Positions 18,648-30,700 of a DNA stretch of 64,000 nt are shown piece by piece. Origin of the DNA: Undaria pinnatifida (Eukaryota > Sar > Phaeophyceae > Laminariales > Alariaceae); assembly GCA_012845835.1 (NCBI GenBank), contig JABAKD010000018.1, positions 9,649,759 through 9,713,758 on the forward strand, given 5' to 3'. The position numbers and the translations under genes are program-made. The notes below the pieces were generated by a model. The model saw only the letters and a program-made list of their open reading frames with translations, had not been told where the DNA came from and ran no database searches. Position 1 is the stretch's first letter. The number at the start of each line of letters is the position of its first letter.

Positions 18648-19389
18648 TGCGTTGGAAGGACCCTCACCAGTGTGCGTTCGAAAAAGTACATGGAAAAACT
18701 ATAGTATGTATTTTTAACAAGGTCTTGGATGCTTGAATGTCACACCGTAAAATGAGAAGAACTCCTAGCCGCAGGCCGTCCGCAAGGTGACTCCGTATCA
18801 AAACGGGGGCACTCAGCGATGCACTCGATGCTCAACACGCATAATTCTATCGATCAGGACAACGTGGCGTCTCTCTTGGCATTCGTCGCCTGCCACAGCT
18901 GTAACGTTAAAAAATCTGTTTTCGTCTACCCATCGACAAAGGTGTACCCAATGAGCTCTTGACATTATCAAATCGCTGGTTGCACCACATCATGGGCCTT
19001 TTCCTTCTGCCCTCTTCATATTTTTTTGTATTCTTTTTTGCGTGAGCGTAGCGGGTGGCGTCAGCCGGCCGCCTGGTGGCGCCCTTGTAATTCGCACATG
19101 TTTGAGACAGAGAGCGTGCATCGCTTGTACACAGGAGAGATGCCAAATGCATTTTGCTAAACGTTCTTGTGCATACCCTGGCATCACGTACCAGGTACTA
19201 GGTACCTGTTATCATGCTTTGATGGCTACCGGTGTACAGAGAGGATGCCATCGCCGCCCAAGCCTGCACCCTTTGTTTTACGTATTTTTTCAAGTACTCG
19301 TATATAGCAGTTCTCAAAAGGTAACCGTGTTATTTATACCCGAAATGCTCCAAGAATGGTCCTCTGATTCCAAGTACTGTTGTGTTCCC
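18648..19389. other. Unassigned region
   Basis: No gene recognised. GTACCAGGTAC occurs at about 19190. Confidence 0.4.
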
Positions 19390-19785
19390 GGAATGTGGGC
19401 GGCTTTTTTTTTCCGTTGTAGGTTACTTATTATATCATAGCAGCGACCATAACAACTGTAGTCTAGTAGCGACAAGTTTCTTCTTACACTTGGCTTTCGT
19501 AGATAATTGTGTACCATCCTTGCTGCGCTGCTGCACTCCACTGCGTCGTGCAGTAGTGCAACTATGCCACTATACGCGTGTTACCGGAATGTGGGCGGCT
19601 TTTTTTTTCCGGTGTAGGTTACTTATTATATCATAGCAGCGACCATAACAACTGTAGTCTACGAAGTAGCGACAAGTTTCTTCTCACGCTTGGCTTCCGT
19701 AGATAATTGTGTACCATCCTTGCTGCGCTGCTGCACTCCACTGCGTCGTGCAGTAAGTAGTACAACTATGTCGCTATACGCGCTG
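19390..19785. repeat. 196-bp tandem duplication
   Basis: Copy 1 starts at 19390 and copy 2 at 19586, both with GGAATGTGGGCGGC followed by a T run. They are near-identical to about 19781, with two small insertions in copy 2. They contain TGCTGCGCTGCTGCACTCC. Confidence 0.9.
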
Positions 19786-20081
19786 CTTGCTACCTATGGC
19801 GAACAAAGTAGTATCGAAATATGCCATGTAACATGAGCTGGAACGGCGATGTTCGTAATCTGCTGTTGTAACATGTTCTTGGCGAACAAAAGAGTGTCAT
19901 CGCAATCAAGGATGCTGTTAACACTCATAGGAGACCGTGGTTTGACCCATTGACTGACCGCCCCGTCTACACTAAAACTTGTATATTAACGCCCAAAGAG
20001 GCCTTGACGAGATCAAAATGTTGGTCTCCTACATCCTCCTGTAATATACGTGGTTTTGGCATCGTTATATTCAATTGCAAT

Positions 20082-20114
<33 letters not shown>

Positions 20115-20214
20115 GCTGTTGCGTTTTCACATTAACTCGCATAATCAAGTCCGTGGTCACAGGACAAGCTCCAGTCAATCTGGAGCTGAGGAATACCCCA
20201 GGGAAAACTCAAGG
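19786..20214. other. Unassigned DNA with short (TTG)n tract
   Basis: (TTG)n covers about 20080-20118. Nothing else recognised. Confidence 0.5.
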
Positions 20215-20697
20215 TGGTACACGCAAAAGGATTTATAGTTTCCACGCACAAATCGGCTTGCCCCACCCGTCCCCTCCCCCCCCTCCCCCCCTCCCGCCCC
20301 CTCCCCCCCTCCCGCCCCCTCCCCCCCCTCCCCACCTCCCGCCCCCCTTTTGATCAAAATCAGGCCCCCACGTCCTTGAAAGCTCCGCCCTCCCCTCACC
20401 CGTTATTCGACTTACAGTATTCACTTGATAAACTGATGCATTTCCTTCCACAGCTGTCAGACTTTGTCCCCCTCAGGAACGGGTTTTATAGTTTCCGCGC
20501 ACAGACTGCCTAACATCACCCTGTTGACCCTGATAGCTACACTGTAGTTGCAAGGGGAGTCGCCGACCTATATCCTTTATGAGAACACACAACCCGTAAT
20601 ACGCGCGATCGGAGTGTCACACACAGCTTGCAAAGATGAGTTTCGACAAAATATTCGATCTCACAGCTGGAGTGTAATTTAATTTTTACAATAAAAT
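20215..20697 (+). mobile_element. Dispersed G/C-tract repeat (type A, long form), opposite orientation
   Basis: C-tract block (20264-20350), then AACGGGTTTTATAGTTTCC, the shared 130-bp core, and short-ORF copy 3 (ATG 20636, MSFDKIFDLTAGV then TAA at 20675). It is the reverse complement of the layout at 9831-10378. Confidence 0.78.
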
Positions 20698-21666
20698 ATC
20701 ACAGCTGACGCAATTCATGCCTCCACCAGAAACATATAAAAGTGAAATCGGGAGTCAGTATACGATGTGCCAGCTCCATACCGGTGCATACGTCTCATTA
20801 CTCGCGCCTGGAAAAACCGACTATACCGCTTGCCGCCCAAGAAAGACTACCACGTATATATTACACATAGTATCTATCACTACGCATACGCACGACAGAC
20901 GCAAGTCAATTGGAAAAAGAAACAAAGAAAACAAAAGAAGATAAAGAAAAGGAAAGAAAGGAGGAGAAAGCGAAAAAAAAAATACGAAAAAGGAAATAAA
21001 ATAAAATAAAAGACAAGGAAAGCAAGAAAAGACGAGACAAGGAGAGGAACCAAGGAAAGGAAAAGAGAAGAAAAATGTCATACTAGCAGACCCTAGGAAC
21101 TGACTGAAGACGGCTCCATCCTCCGTTTTTCCCAGACAGAGTTTTTCCCCCTCTCCGTCTCCCTTCGCCGAGCCCGGTTCTTGCTTAAGTGCCAACGTGA
21201 AGGGGCAGCAGCCCCGACACGCCACGTCCATCTAAGGGGCAGCTGTCCCGACACGCCACGTCCATCTCCTTCCCGACTTTGGTGCTTACTCACGTGGGTT
21301 CGATCCTCTCTTCCCTGGTCGATACGCGCCCCACGCTTGCCGCGGCGGTGATGCGACACTGCGTCCGCAGGCAAGGCTGCTGTTAAAAAATTCCGCGGCT
21401 GTCACCACCGGCCCGGCCATACCCGAGCGCTAGTTCAGCGCACGAGTAAGGTCGACGCCACGCACCCCCTCAGGGGCTCTGGCATGTTCTGGGGAAGCCT
21501 CGGGGACTGTTATGCGTACTGCACTAGACATGTAGACTTAGATTGCTCTTGTTTCGTTGTTAACGGGTTAAATGGATCATCCTCTAACCCAATAGCTGGG
21601 GCTGCTCCTTGTCACCAACGCCGTTTGTATATTCTCCAATCGTAGTGACTACAGTATTGAGGGAAG
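20698..21666 (+). other. Upstream region of the large gene
   Basis: A purine-only-like stretch (about 20905-21075, GAAA/AGGA-rich) is followed by GC-rich DNA with two copies of GGGGCAGC..CCGACACGCCACGTCCATCT (about 21204-21230 and 21236-21265). No TATA box could be assigned. Transcription probably begins shortly before 21667, but the start site is not visible. Confidence 0.4.
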
Positions 21667-21792
21667 ATGCAGCGGTCTACCGGAGGACGCCACGCGGCGC
21701 CAGTGATGATTGCTTCGAGAGACGAACTGCAGCGGAGGGCTAGGCTGCGGGCGAAGCTGGCGGCCGAAAGGATTGCCAAGGAACAGCAGGAG
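21667..21792 (+). CDS. Exon 1 of the giant gene (start codon)
   Basis: ATG in GGGAAGATGC context; 42 codons from MQRSTGGRHAAPVMIASRDE to AAERIAKEQQE; donor GAG/GTGAGC, phase 0. The next exon continues the basic/acidic helix (ERKKHSDIVRRKANAK) in phase, which supports the join despite a 5-kb intron. Confidence 0.7.
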
Positions 21793-24700
21793 GTGAGCGT
21801 GACCATCTGACTAGACTAATCGAATTCGTTTTTTCGTATTATATGAATATCACGTGACATATCTGGCACAGGCGAGGCTACGATTTTGGAGAGGGGTGTG
21901 TCAAGCCAAGTAAACACCTCTTTAACCGATACTTCCGTTAGACCTTAGATTGGGTGCGTATTAGTTTTTAGTACGCCCGTGCCAAGATTTTTGACATCTC
22001 TTAAATCGAGCTCTTTGAAGTAGTAGCTCCCCATGTGTAAGTGTGTGTGATGAATACCGCGAATCGAGTTCGATTATCTCAATTATTATAAAAAATGAAA
22101 ATACACTCCAGCTGTGAGATCGAATATTTTGTCGAAACTCATCTTTGCAAGCTGCAATCGGCGGAGTAGTCCAAGCATAACTCTGAATTGAGCAAATTAT
22201 TATTTTACTATTGATAGTGGTACTCCCGAAGTATGCCTGTTGCCGGCCGGTATGGCGGACGAAAACAAAATAATTGGTGCAGAATCATCCTCTCTCTGTA
22301 TGTAAGTACTAAAATAACAAAATAATAACAGGGCAGTACGGCAGTGCAGCAGTACGTACGGTAGTCAAGGTATCATCCTCTGTATGTAAGTACTAAAAAA
22401 ACAAAATAAAACAGGGCAGCAGTACGGCAGTGCAACAGTACGTACGGACGGTAGTAAAGGACAGAGGAGTGCAGCAGTGAGGACGGTGGTACTCCCAAGC
22501 ACCAGTGGGAGGCCGGTAATTTAGAAACAAAAAAAAGGTTGATCTCCCACAGGACGAAAAAAGACTCCCACGTACGGAACGGCCCACCCACCCACCATGG
22601 ACGACGCAGTGCACCCTCCACCCATCCACCGACCAAACCTTTACTACATACAGCAGTGCAGCAGTGCAGCAGTACGTACAACAGTACACCTGGTACGCGG
22701 GGAGCAGTTAGTTGGTTGATTCTTGAGGACCTTGTATGAAGCAGGAAACAGACGGGGGGGGGTTCATTTTTTGACGATACTCGGCCATCACGGGGAGCGA
22801 GCGAGCCGCCGTCCACCACCCACCCACCACCCACCATCCACCCACGGGCCTACCCAGTACAGCAGTATAGCAATGCAGCAGTACGTAGAGCAATACACCT
22901 GGCAGGCGAGCAGCAGCCGATTCGTTGGTTACAATGCTCTCGGGCTGGGCGGGATTTGCAATTGTTTACTATTCCCCGCCACGCCGGGGGCCAAGCGAAT
23001 AGCGGTCGCGTTGCCGATTCTGCGCAAGGCGAGCGGCGACGGCTGGACGCTGCTGTGTTTGGTCCTGGTGTTGTTGTGCTTGCTGTTGACGCAGGTCCAT
23101 GGCTCTGTTCATGGCTCAAGTGGCCAAAAAGCAATTCGAAAGTTTAATATAGTTGGAGTCCGAAAAAAAAAAATAGCGGGCAGCGACGAAGAAAAAGCGG
23201 GGGGGGGGCAAGCGAGCGGTACCCGGGAGGGCGATTTCTACGCTCCCCCCTCGCCGAGGTGGGGCACCGACGCCCGTTCTTTCGCCGGAACGTCGTAGTG
23301 CTGCTGTGCGGATGGGACGTGGCGGCACCGCGAGGCCGCCGGAGGCCGAGTAGAGCTCGGGAGTCGCCGCTTTTTGGGGGGGTCTTATAACCAAGATATT
23401 TAAAAATACAAAAAAACATCACGACCTCGTTAGCGTATAATATAATAAGGATAAAAATATTTTTACGTCAGCCGTGAGATCGACGAATTTCGGGTCAATA
23501 CTCATTTTTGCAAGCTGCGTTGTTGGTATTTGTAATATACTATGTGAGTGAGTTTTTTCTTATTGGGAGGGGTCCTACTCTTTTGTTTAATATATATATA
23601 TATACATGTTTTGTTTTTCTCCACTATAATGGTTGGTGTTGGTATTTTATAAAAATACTAGTGGTACTCCCGAAATATGCCAGTTGCCGGCCGGTATGGC
23701 GGACAAGAACAAATTGGTGCTGTATCCTCTGTATTTAGTACTAGAAGAACAAAATAATAACAGGGCACAAAATAATAACAGGGCAGTACGACAATGCCGC
23801 CGTACGTACGGTAGTAAAGGTATCATCCTCAGTATGTAAGTTTTGCAAAACAAAAATGATAACATGGCAGCAGTAGTACGTACGGTAGTAAAGGACAGAG
23901 GAGTGCAGCAGTGGGGACGGTGGTACTCCCAAGCACCAGTGGGAGGCCGGTATTGTAGAAACAAGAAAAAAGGTTCATCTCCCACAGGACGCAAAAAGAC
24001 TCCCACGTACAGAACGGCCCACCCACCCACCACGGACGACGCAGTGCACCATCCACCCACCCACCGACCAAACCTTTACTACATACAGCAGAACAGCAGT
24101 GCAGCAGTACGTATATCAGAACAGCCGTGCAGCAGTACGTACAGCAGTATACACCTGGTACGCGGGGCGCAGTTAGTTGGTTGGTTCTTATGAAACAGGA
24201 AACAGCAGAAAAAAGACTCCCACATACAGAACGGCCCACCCACCCACCACGGACGACGCAGTGCACCCTCCACCCACCCACCGACCAAACCTTTACTACA
24301 TACAGCAGAACAGCAGTGAAGCAGTACGTACATCAGAACAGCAGTGCAGCAGTACGTACAGCACAGCAGAACACCACCCACCATGCACCCACGAACCTAC
24401 CCAGTACAGCAGTACAGCAATGCAGCAGTACCTAGAGCAATACACCTGACAAGCGAGCAGCAGCCGATTTGTTGGTTACATTGCTCTCCGGCTGGTTAGG
24501 CCAAGCGAAAAGCGTTGCCGATTCTGCGCATGGCGAGCGGCGACGGCTGGACGCTGCTGTGATTGGTCCTGGTGTTGTTGTGCTTGCCGTTGACGTAGGC
24601 GCGCTTGTGGTCTCGTGTCCATGGCTCTGTCCATGGCTTAAGTGGCCATATAGCAATTCGAAAGTTCAATATAGTTGGAGTTCGAAAAAAAAAATTAGCA

Positions 24701-27700
24701 GGCAGCGACGAAGAAAAAGCGCGGGGGGCGATTCTGCGCATGGCGAGCGGCGACGGCTGGACGCTGCTGTGATTGATCCTGGTGTTTTTGTGCTTGCCGT
24801 TGACGCAGGCGCGCTTGTGGTCTCGTGTCCATGGCTCTGTCCATGGCTCAAGTGGCCATAAAGCAATTCGAAAGTTTAATATAGTTGGAGTTCGAAAAAA
24901 AAAATTAGCAGGCAGCGACGAAGAAAAAGCGCGGGGGGGGCAAGCGAGCCGTCCCCGGGAGGGCGATTTCCACGCTCCCCCTTCGCCGAGATGGGGCACC
25001 GACGCCCGTTCTTTCGCCGGCATGTCGTAGTGCTGCTGTGCGGATGGGACGTGGCGGCACCGCGAGGCCGCCTGAGGCCGAGTGGAGCTCGGGAGTCGCC
25101 GCTTTTTGGGGGGGGTCTTCTAACCAAGATATTTTCAAAGATCCAAAACGTCACGACCACCTTCACGACCACCTTAGCGTATTGTATAGTAAGGATTTTA
25201 AGGACGTCAGCCGTGAGTTCGACGAATTTGGGGTGAATACTCATCTTTGCAAGCTGCGTTGTGGTCACTTGCAATATACTATGTGGGTGAGTTTTTTATA
25301 TGGGAGGGGTCCTATTCTTTTGTTTCTTGTGCAAGAATACCACTTCGAAGGGAAGTCTTGTATATCTACGACCAGTGATGGATATCGATCAAGGTCGTTT
25401 GTTGAAAAGTGGATGGAGTTACGTCTCCAGTTCAACTTATCTGTCCATACACCTTCGAAGACGCTTCAAAACAAGTAAACCCATAACAAAATAAACTGTC
25501 AGGGTCCCCAAAACGCACACATTAATTCGTCGCTCGTTGAAAAGGGGGGTTGTGTATTGCGGATACCGGCAATATGCGGGAAGTATTTGGGCCCGAAGTA
25601 TTGTTCACAATGCGGATACCCATATAGCACCAAGTACTCTCCAATATCTCCAGTAAGCTCGAGTTTCCGCAGAAAACATCCCCAGATGCTCTTCTCCCAA
25701 AGAGTGGTAGTTGGAATAATTTATTTTCGGGGGGGGAACACTTTGACGGTTCAGAGTTCTGGAGGTATGTTCATGGTTCAATGCTGCGAATGAATGCTGC
25801 GAATGCTGCGAATGCTCGCAGTGTTTAGGGGTTCTGTAATGAGGACACTGCCTGTGCTTGGAATATATTTCGGGGTTCGATGATGCAGGTACTGCCGGTA
25901 CTCGTACTGCAGTATCAAAACTTGGGCGGATACTGCCAGTACTGGCAGTATTTTGGCCGTTAGGACTCATACAGCGCGTGCTCGCAGTGCCACCGTAGTA
26001 CTCATGACAATTCCAGTATTCTCGGAGTATAAAGTGCATTAACAACCTCTGCAGCATTGATTGGGAGTGTAACACAAGGAAGAGGGTGGAGGGTGGCGGA
26101 GATATTCCTAAAGCCCCTGCCGGGTCTCACGATCAATTGGCAACAAAGGGGCGCAAGCAGGAACGTAGGAAGCATATAAAATAGACTAGAGCCGAAAGCG
26201 GAAACAATCCAACTCTGGCGCCAACCGCTTTTTCCTCGACGTTCGTGTCCACCTGCAAGAGTACGAGCGAAAGAGTTTGGACGCCGAACGAACGTGCACA
26301 CGCGAGCAGTATCATACTGGTGGGCGTTCTCCACGAACATTTCGGAGGAAGTAAATACCTGGAATTTGTAAGTGCAGGAAAAGGGTTTCATAAGAGTGAA
26401 CATCTCTTCTCCAAATTGAAACACGCGTGTCAAGCCGAGACGCCAACAACGCGGGATAGCACGACTAAACGTGCACCCCCCGTGCCTATCACGCGGGCAG
26501 AGTCGACGTAGCCAGCACAAGGTATTCCCGAAGCTCGCTTGCGCTAGATAGCTCGCTTACTTCCGCTCGCAGCGAAAAGCTGCGGTAGCAGCATCATTCA
26601 ACGGTATATGTATGCTGACTGGTCGACACTGGCCGTTGGCGTTATGATCATGTACTGTTGTTTGTATTGTCCAGCAGTAGTACAAAGTATCGAGATTGCT
26701 GTGTCGCTGTGCATTGCTGCTTGCTGCTGTTCATACCTGCTAAACCGAAACACCAACGCAACCCCTATCCCCGTCTTTCTGTGCACGGCCTTTTGCTTGA
26801 TAAACTGTTCTAGGAACGAAAAAAACACAGCGACATCGTGCGGCGGAAAGCCAACGCCAAAGCGTTTGCGACACGTGCTAGAGAAGAAAACGCCGTTCGT
26901 CCGGCCGCGAGGTCTCGCAGCGCGAATCACGCCAGTGACAACGCCGGAGGCAAACCTGAGGACCACGTTGGGTCCGGCGCCGGACGCAACGCTGCAGGCC
27001 ACACCAATGGCCACGCCGCCGGCGCGGCAGCAGAAGGAGGAGAAGGAGTAGGAGCAGGACGAAGAGGAGGCCACCCGCGGGCGCGGTCTTCCCCCCCCGG
27101 CCGAGCGCCGCAGCGGGAGCGAACGCGGTCAACCGTTAGTTCCGTCGGAGGTACCGCTGCCGTAGTCGTCGCCGACGGGTTCAGGCGTGGGGGAGGCGGA
27201 GGCGGGGGTGGTGACGTTAACGTTAGTGGAGGCAGGGGTCGTGTCCGAGATCAGCCCATGGGAGGTGATAAATCGGGATTTCGGGTCGGGTTCGGGTCGG
27301 GGGTAGCGTCTACGCGCGGCGCCTCTAGGTCTCAGCCGGCCCCGCAGCGCCGGCGACAGGGCGAGACGGTCCGGGCGGACGGCGATGGTGTTGGTGGTGG
27401 TGTTGGTATTGGTGGTGTTGATGGTGGTGGTGGTGGTGGTGGTGGTGATGTTGGTGTTGGCGGTGGTGATGGTGGCGGTGGTGGTGATAGTGGAAACCGC
27501 CGCAGAGGCGACCCCTCCGAGCCGTCACCTCTCCTCCCCGTGCGATCTCGGTCGGCCCACGTGGCCGGACCCATGGTATATCGGACTTGGGAGGGGCAAT
27601 CTCCTCAGCGCACCCTGAGGCGGCGCGTCCTCGATGGCGGTATCAACGTTGGCGGCGTGATCAGTGGTGGCGGCGAGGGTGGTGATGTGGAACCTCGCGC

Positions 27701-30700
27701 GGCCGCAACAGGCGCAGGAAGGGTTTCGGATGTGGGAACGGGGGTCAATGGAAGGGGTAGGGGCGCGGGCGAGCGCGAGATGGGGGTTAGGGATGGACGT
27801 GGGCGTGGGCGTTCTGCCGGGACTGGGCGGCGTGCGGTTGGGACTGGAGGGAGCCGGGAACCCTCTGGCAGGTGAGGGATTTCGGATCGAAACGTTCGAT
27901 GTTTTGAATTTATCGATATGCCGTATCACCCCGGAATATCGTATCGGCCATGTGTTTTTTGTGCCCTCCATCGCTGGGCGTCTGCATCTCCACGTGTTAG
28001 TTGTGCTGATTCTCTGAGCGACCAAAGCTTCGATGTATCGAATATCGACTATCGAAATCGTATGGCTTGTTTTGTTTGTTTATTGGCATCGTATTATGTA
28101 TGTATCGTACTCGAGTCCCGTTCAATATCCATCTCGCTATGTAGCATGTAAAGGTTGGATGATATACCAATCGACCGGCCAGCCAGCATTGTAACGGCGG
28201 CACACAAACACAAACACACAACGAAACAGCTGTGTCCAACCAAAGAGCACCTCACTTTCCTCTAACGCCCCCCTCCGCCGCTGATCGCATCGTGCAGTGT
28301 GGATATGGTAAGGCACCCACGAGGCAGTTAAATAGTAATACCCATTGCTGTCTCTGGAGTGGCCATACCAGAACACAAAGCAACTCTTTGGCGCTATCAT
28401 CCATTAACAAAAAATTAAGCACAAGGTGCCGATGTCCGTCTTACGAGCGGTCCTTGGAAGGATGCAGTGCACCCTTCATGCGACTCGCCAACCATCTCAC
28501 GGCGCTTCGCTCTTGGTGCAAGCAATGTCTGCCTGGTTGGTAAAAACCCGACGTGCTCCGTCCCGGCATGGTAGGGATGCGAGGGTCTATGGTCATACGA
28601 CTACAGCCACGCACAAACTGAGTGCACCCCCCCCCTCCGCCGCCCCTCCACTATTCCGTCGCCATGTCTCTGCCCCGCGCTCACGGCCACAACGGTGGGG
28701 TCGTATCTTCTGCGACCAACAGGCGCACCAGCAAGCACGTGTCATCCTCTTGCGGCCCCTCCGCTAGACCGGTGGCTGCATCAACTGTCAGGGCTAGGTC
28801 TACATCTCGCGGTGGTGAGGTCGGCGGCGGCCGCGGCCGCGGTCGCAGCCGTGGCAGAGGTAGTGATGGTCGTGGCACCGGCAGGGGTGGTCGTGGTGGC
28901 GACAGCGTTTCGACGTCGCGCCGTGGATCCGCGGAGGACGAGGCGGCCGCGCGGCAGGCACGAGAGAAGGAGGACATGGAGCTGCAAAAAGCTAAGGAGA
29001 AGCGGCATAACGATATTTTAAAGTTCATGGCGAGGTGGGTTCAGTAGGCAGGCAGCAGTTAGGCAGTGGGTGGGAAGCAGGCGGACAAGTGGGCAGTAAT
29101 TAGAGAACAGGTACAATAAGTAGGCAGTGAGTGGACGGCAGGTGGGAAGCAGGCAGGTAGAAGGTAGCTAGGCAGACCGTAGGTAGGAAATAGGCAGACA
29201 GTAGGTTGGGAAATAGGCAGACATGAGGAAATTTTTGGTAGTTGTATATGTTTTTCCATTGTTGCAAATTGTATCTAAACTTTACAGATCCCCCCTGCTA
29301 TGTACGTAGGCGGGTAACGATTCATGATTTTCGATTTATAGCTATCAGTGAAGTATCAATACAAGCAATCGACCAACCAAGCTCACACTCCAATCAACCA
29401 GGCAATGAACCAATCCGCCAGACAATTTCAATCAATCAATCAGCCAACCAACTAACCAACCAAAACAAATCCACATGCCAATCAACTAATCCGTCCAAGC
29501 CAATCAAACGTTATGCCAATCAACCAGTCGAGCAATCATGCAACCGATCGCTGAACCAAACGTGCATTTCTTTGCTGCGGGAATTTTCAGGAAAAAAAAC
29601 GAAGCTCGCAACGCGAAGCGGAAGGCGGATGAGGAGAAGCTGGAACACGCTGCGGCAATGAGGCGTGCCCTTGAGGCGAGATTGCAGTTGTGGATGTTCT
29701 TTTTTCTTGTTTTGGGAGCACATATATTTTCTGATCTATTGATTTGTCGAGCGGGTTTATCTTCTTCCGTCCCCCCTCTCTCTCCCCCCCTTACTCTCCC
29801 TATCGATACATCTCCGTCTCTCTCCCCCCTTCTCTCGGTGTGCCCCAGCCAATCGCTGCTATGTAGATGGACACCTTGAACCAATGGGCCCACATAGCAG
29901 TTTGAGGGAGTGCTGACCGCCGTGATGCCTTTGTCTGAATCCTCATTATTCTCGGTGCGACTCAACCAATAACTACCCAACGTCGATACCGTGAACGAAT
30001 GACTGCCGGAAATGCTAACCCCCCGCCCCTATCCTTCCCGCCCCCGCCTCCGCCTCTTCTTCCGTCCTTCTTGATTTTGGAACGGCCGCTCTCACACACG
30101 TCCGGCGCAAACCAGGAACTCGAAGGAATTCGAAAGCAGCGCATTTCTCAGCGCGCCCCCCGGTCGCGGTCGAGGGAAACCATGCGCGCCTCGAGTGCAG
30201 GGCCTACCCGCGTCTCCACCGCCTCCGCCCCGCTGCCGCTACCACCGCCGCGTATGCCTGCACGTTCTTCCCGCACCGTGCCCCCCGCAGCTGGGGGGCG
30301 CAGAACCCGGAAGTCCACCGTCAGCGCCGTGTCGAGGGCAGCAGCTTCGGCGGAGGTAGCGACTGCCTCGGCGGAGGTAGCGACTGCCTCGGCGTCGGGG
30401 AGGGCGTCACGGCCCCCTTGGGTTCACGTGGCGGACGGTGCAGGTAGTGATGACGATGACGGTGGTGGTGGTGAGGGTGAGAGTGCCGGTGGCCGCGGTG
30501 GTGGTGGGAGCGGGGCAAGGCCGGAGATTTCTGCGCGTGGGAGTCGGGTGAGGAGATGGAAGGGAGGGTTGGGGGGTTGGTTAGAGCTTCCTGTGCTAGA
30601 GCTTTCTGTACTGCTCTACCTCCAGTAGATGTGATTGGTTTTGGCTTGATGTACTGCTACACCGGCAGTATATATGGTTGGTTGGGGCTTAGTGTATTGT

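Noticed and set aside
26002-26520. 172-codon minus-strand frame in intron 1
   Set aside because: No recognisable domain and no codon or splice evidence; kept only as an intron note.
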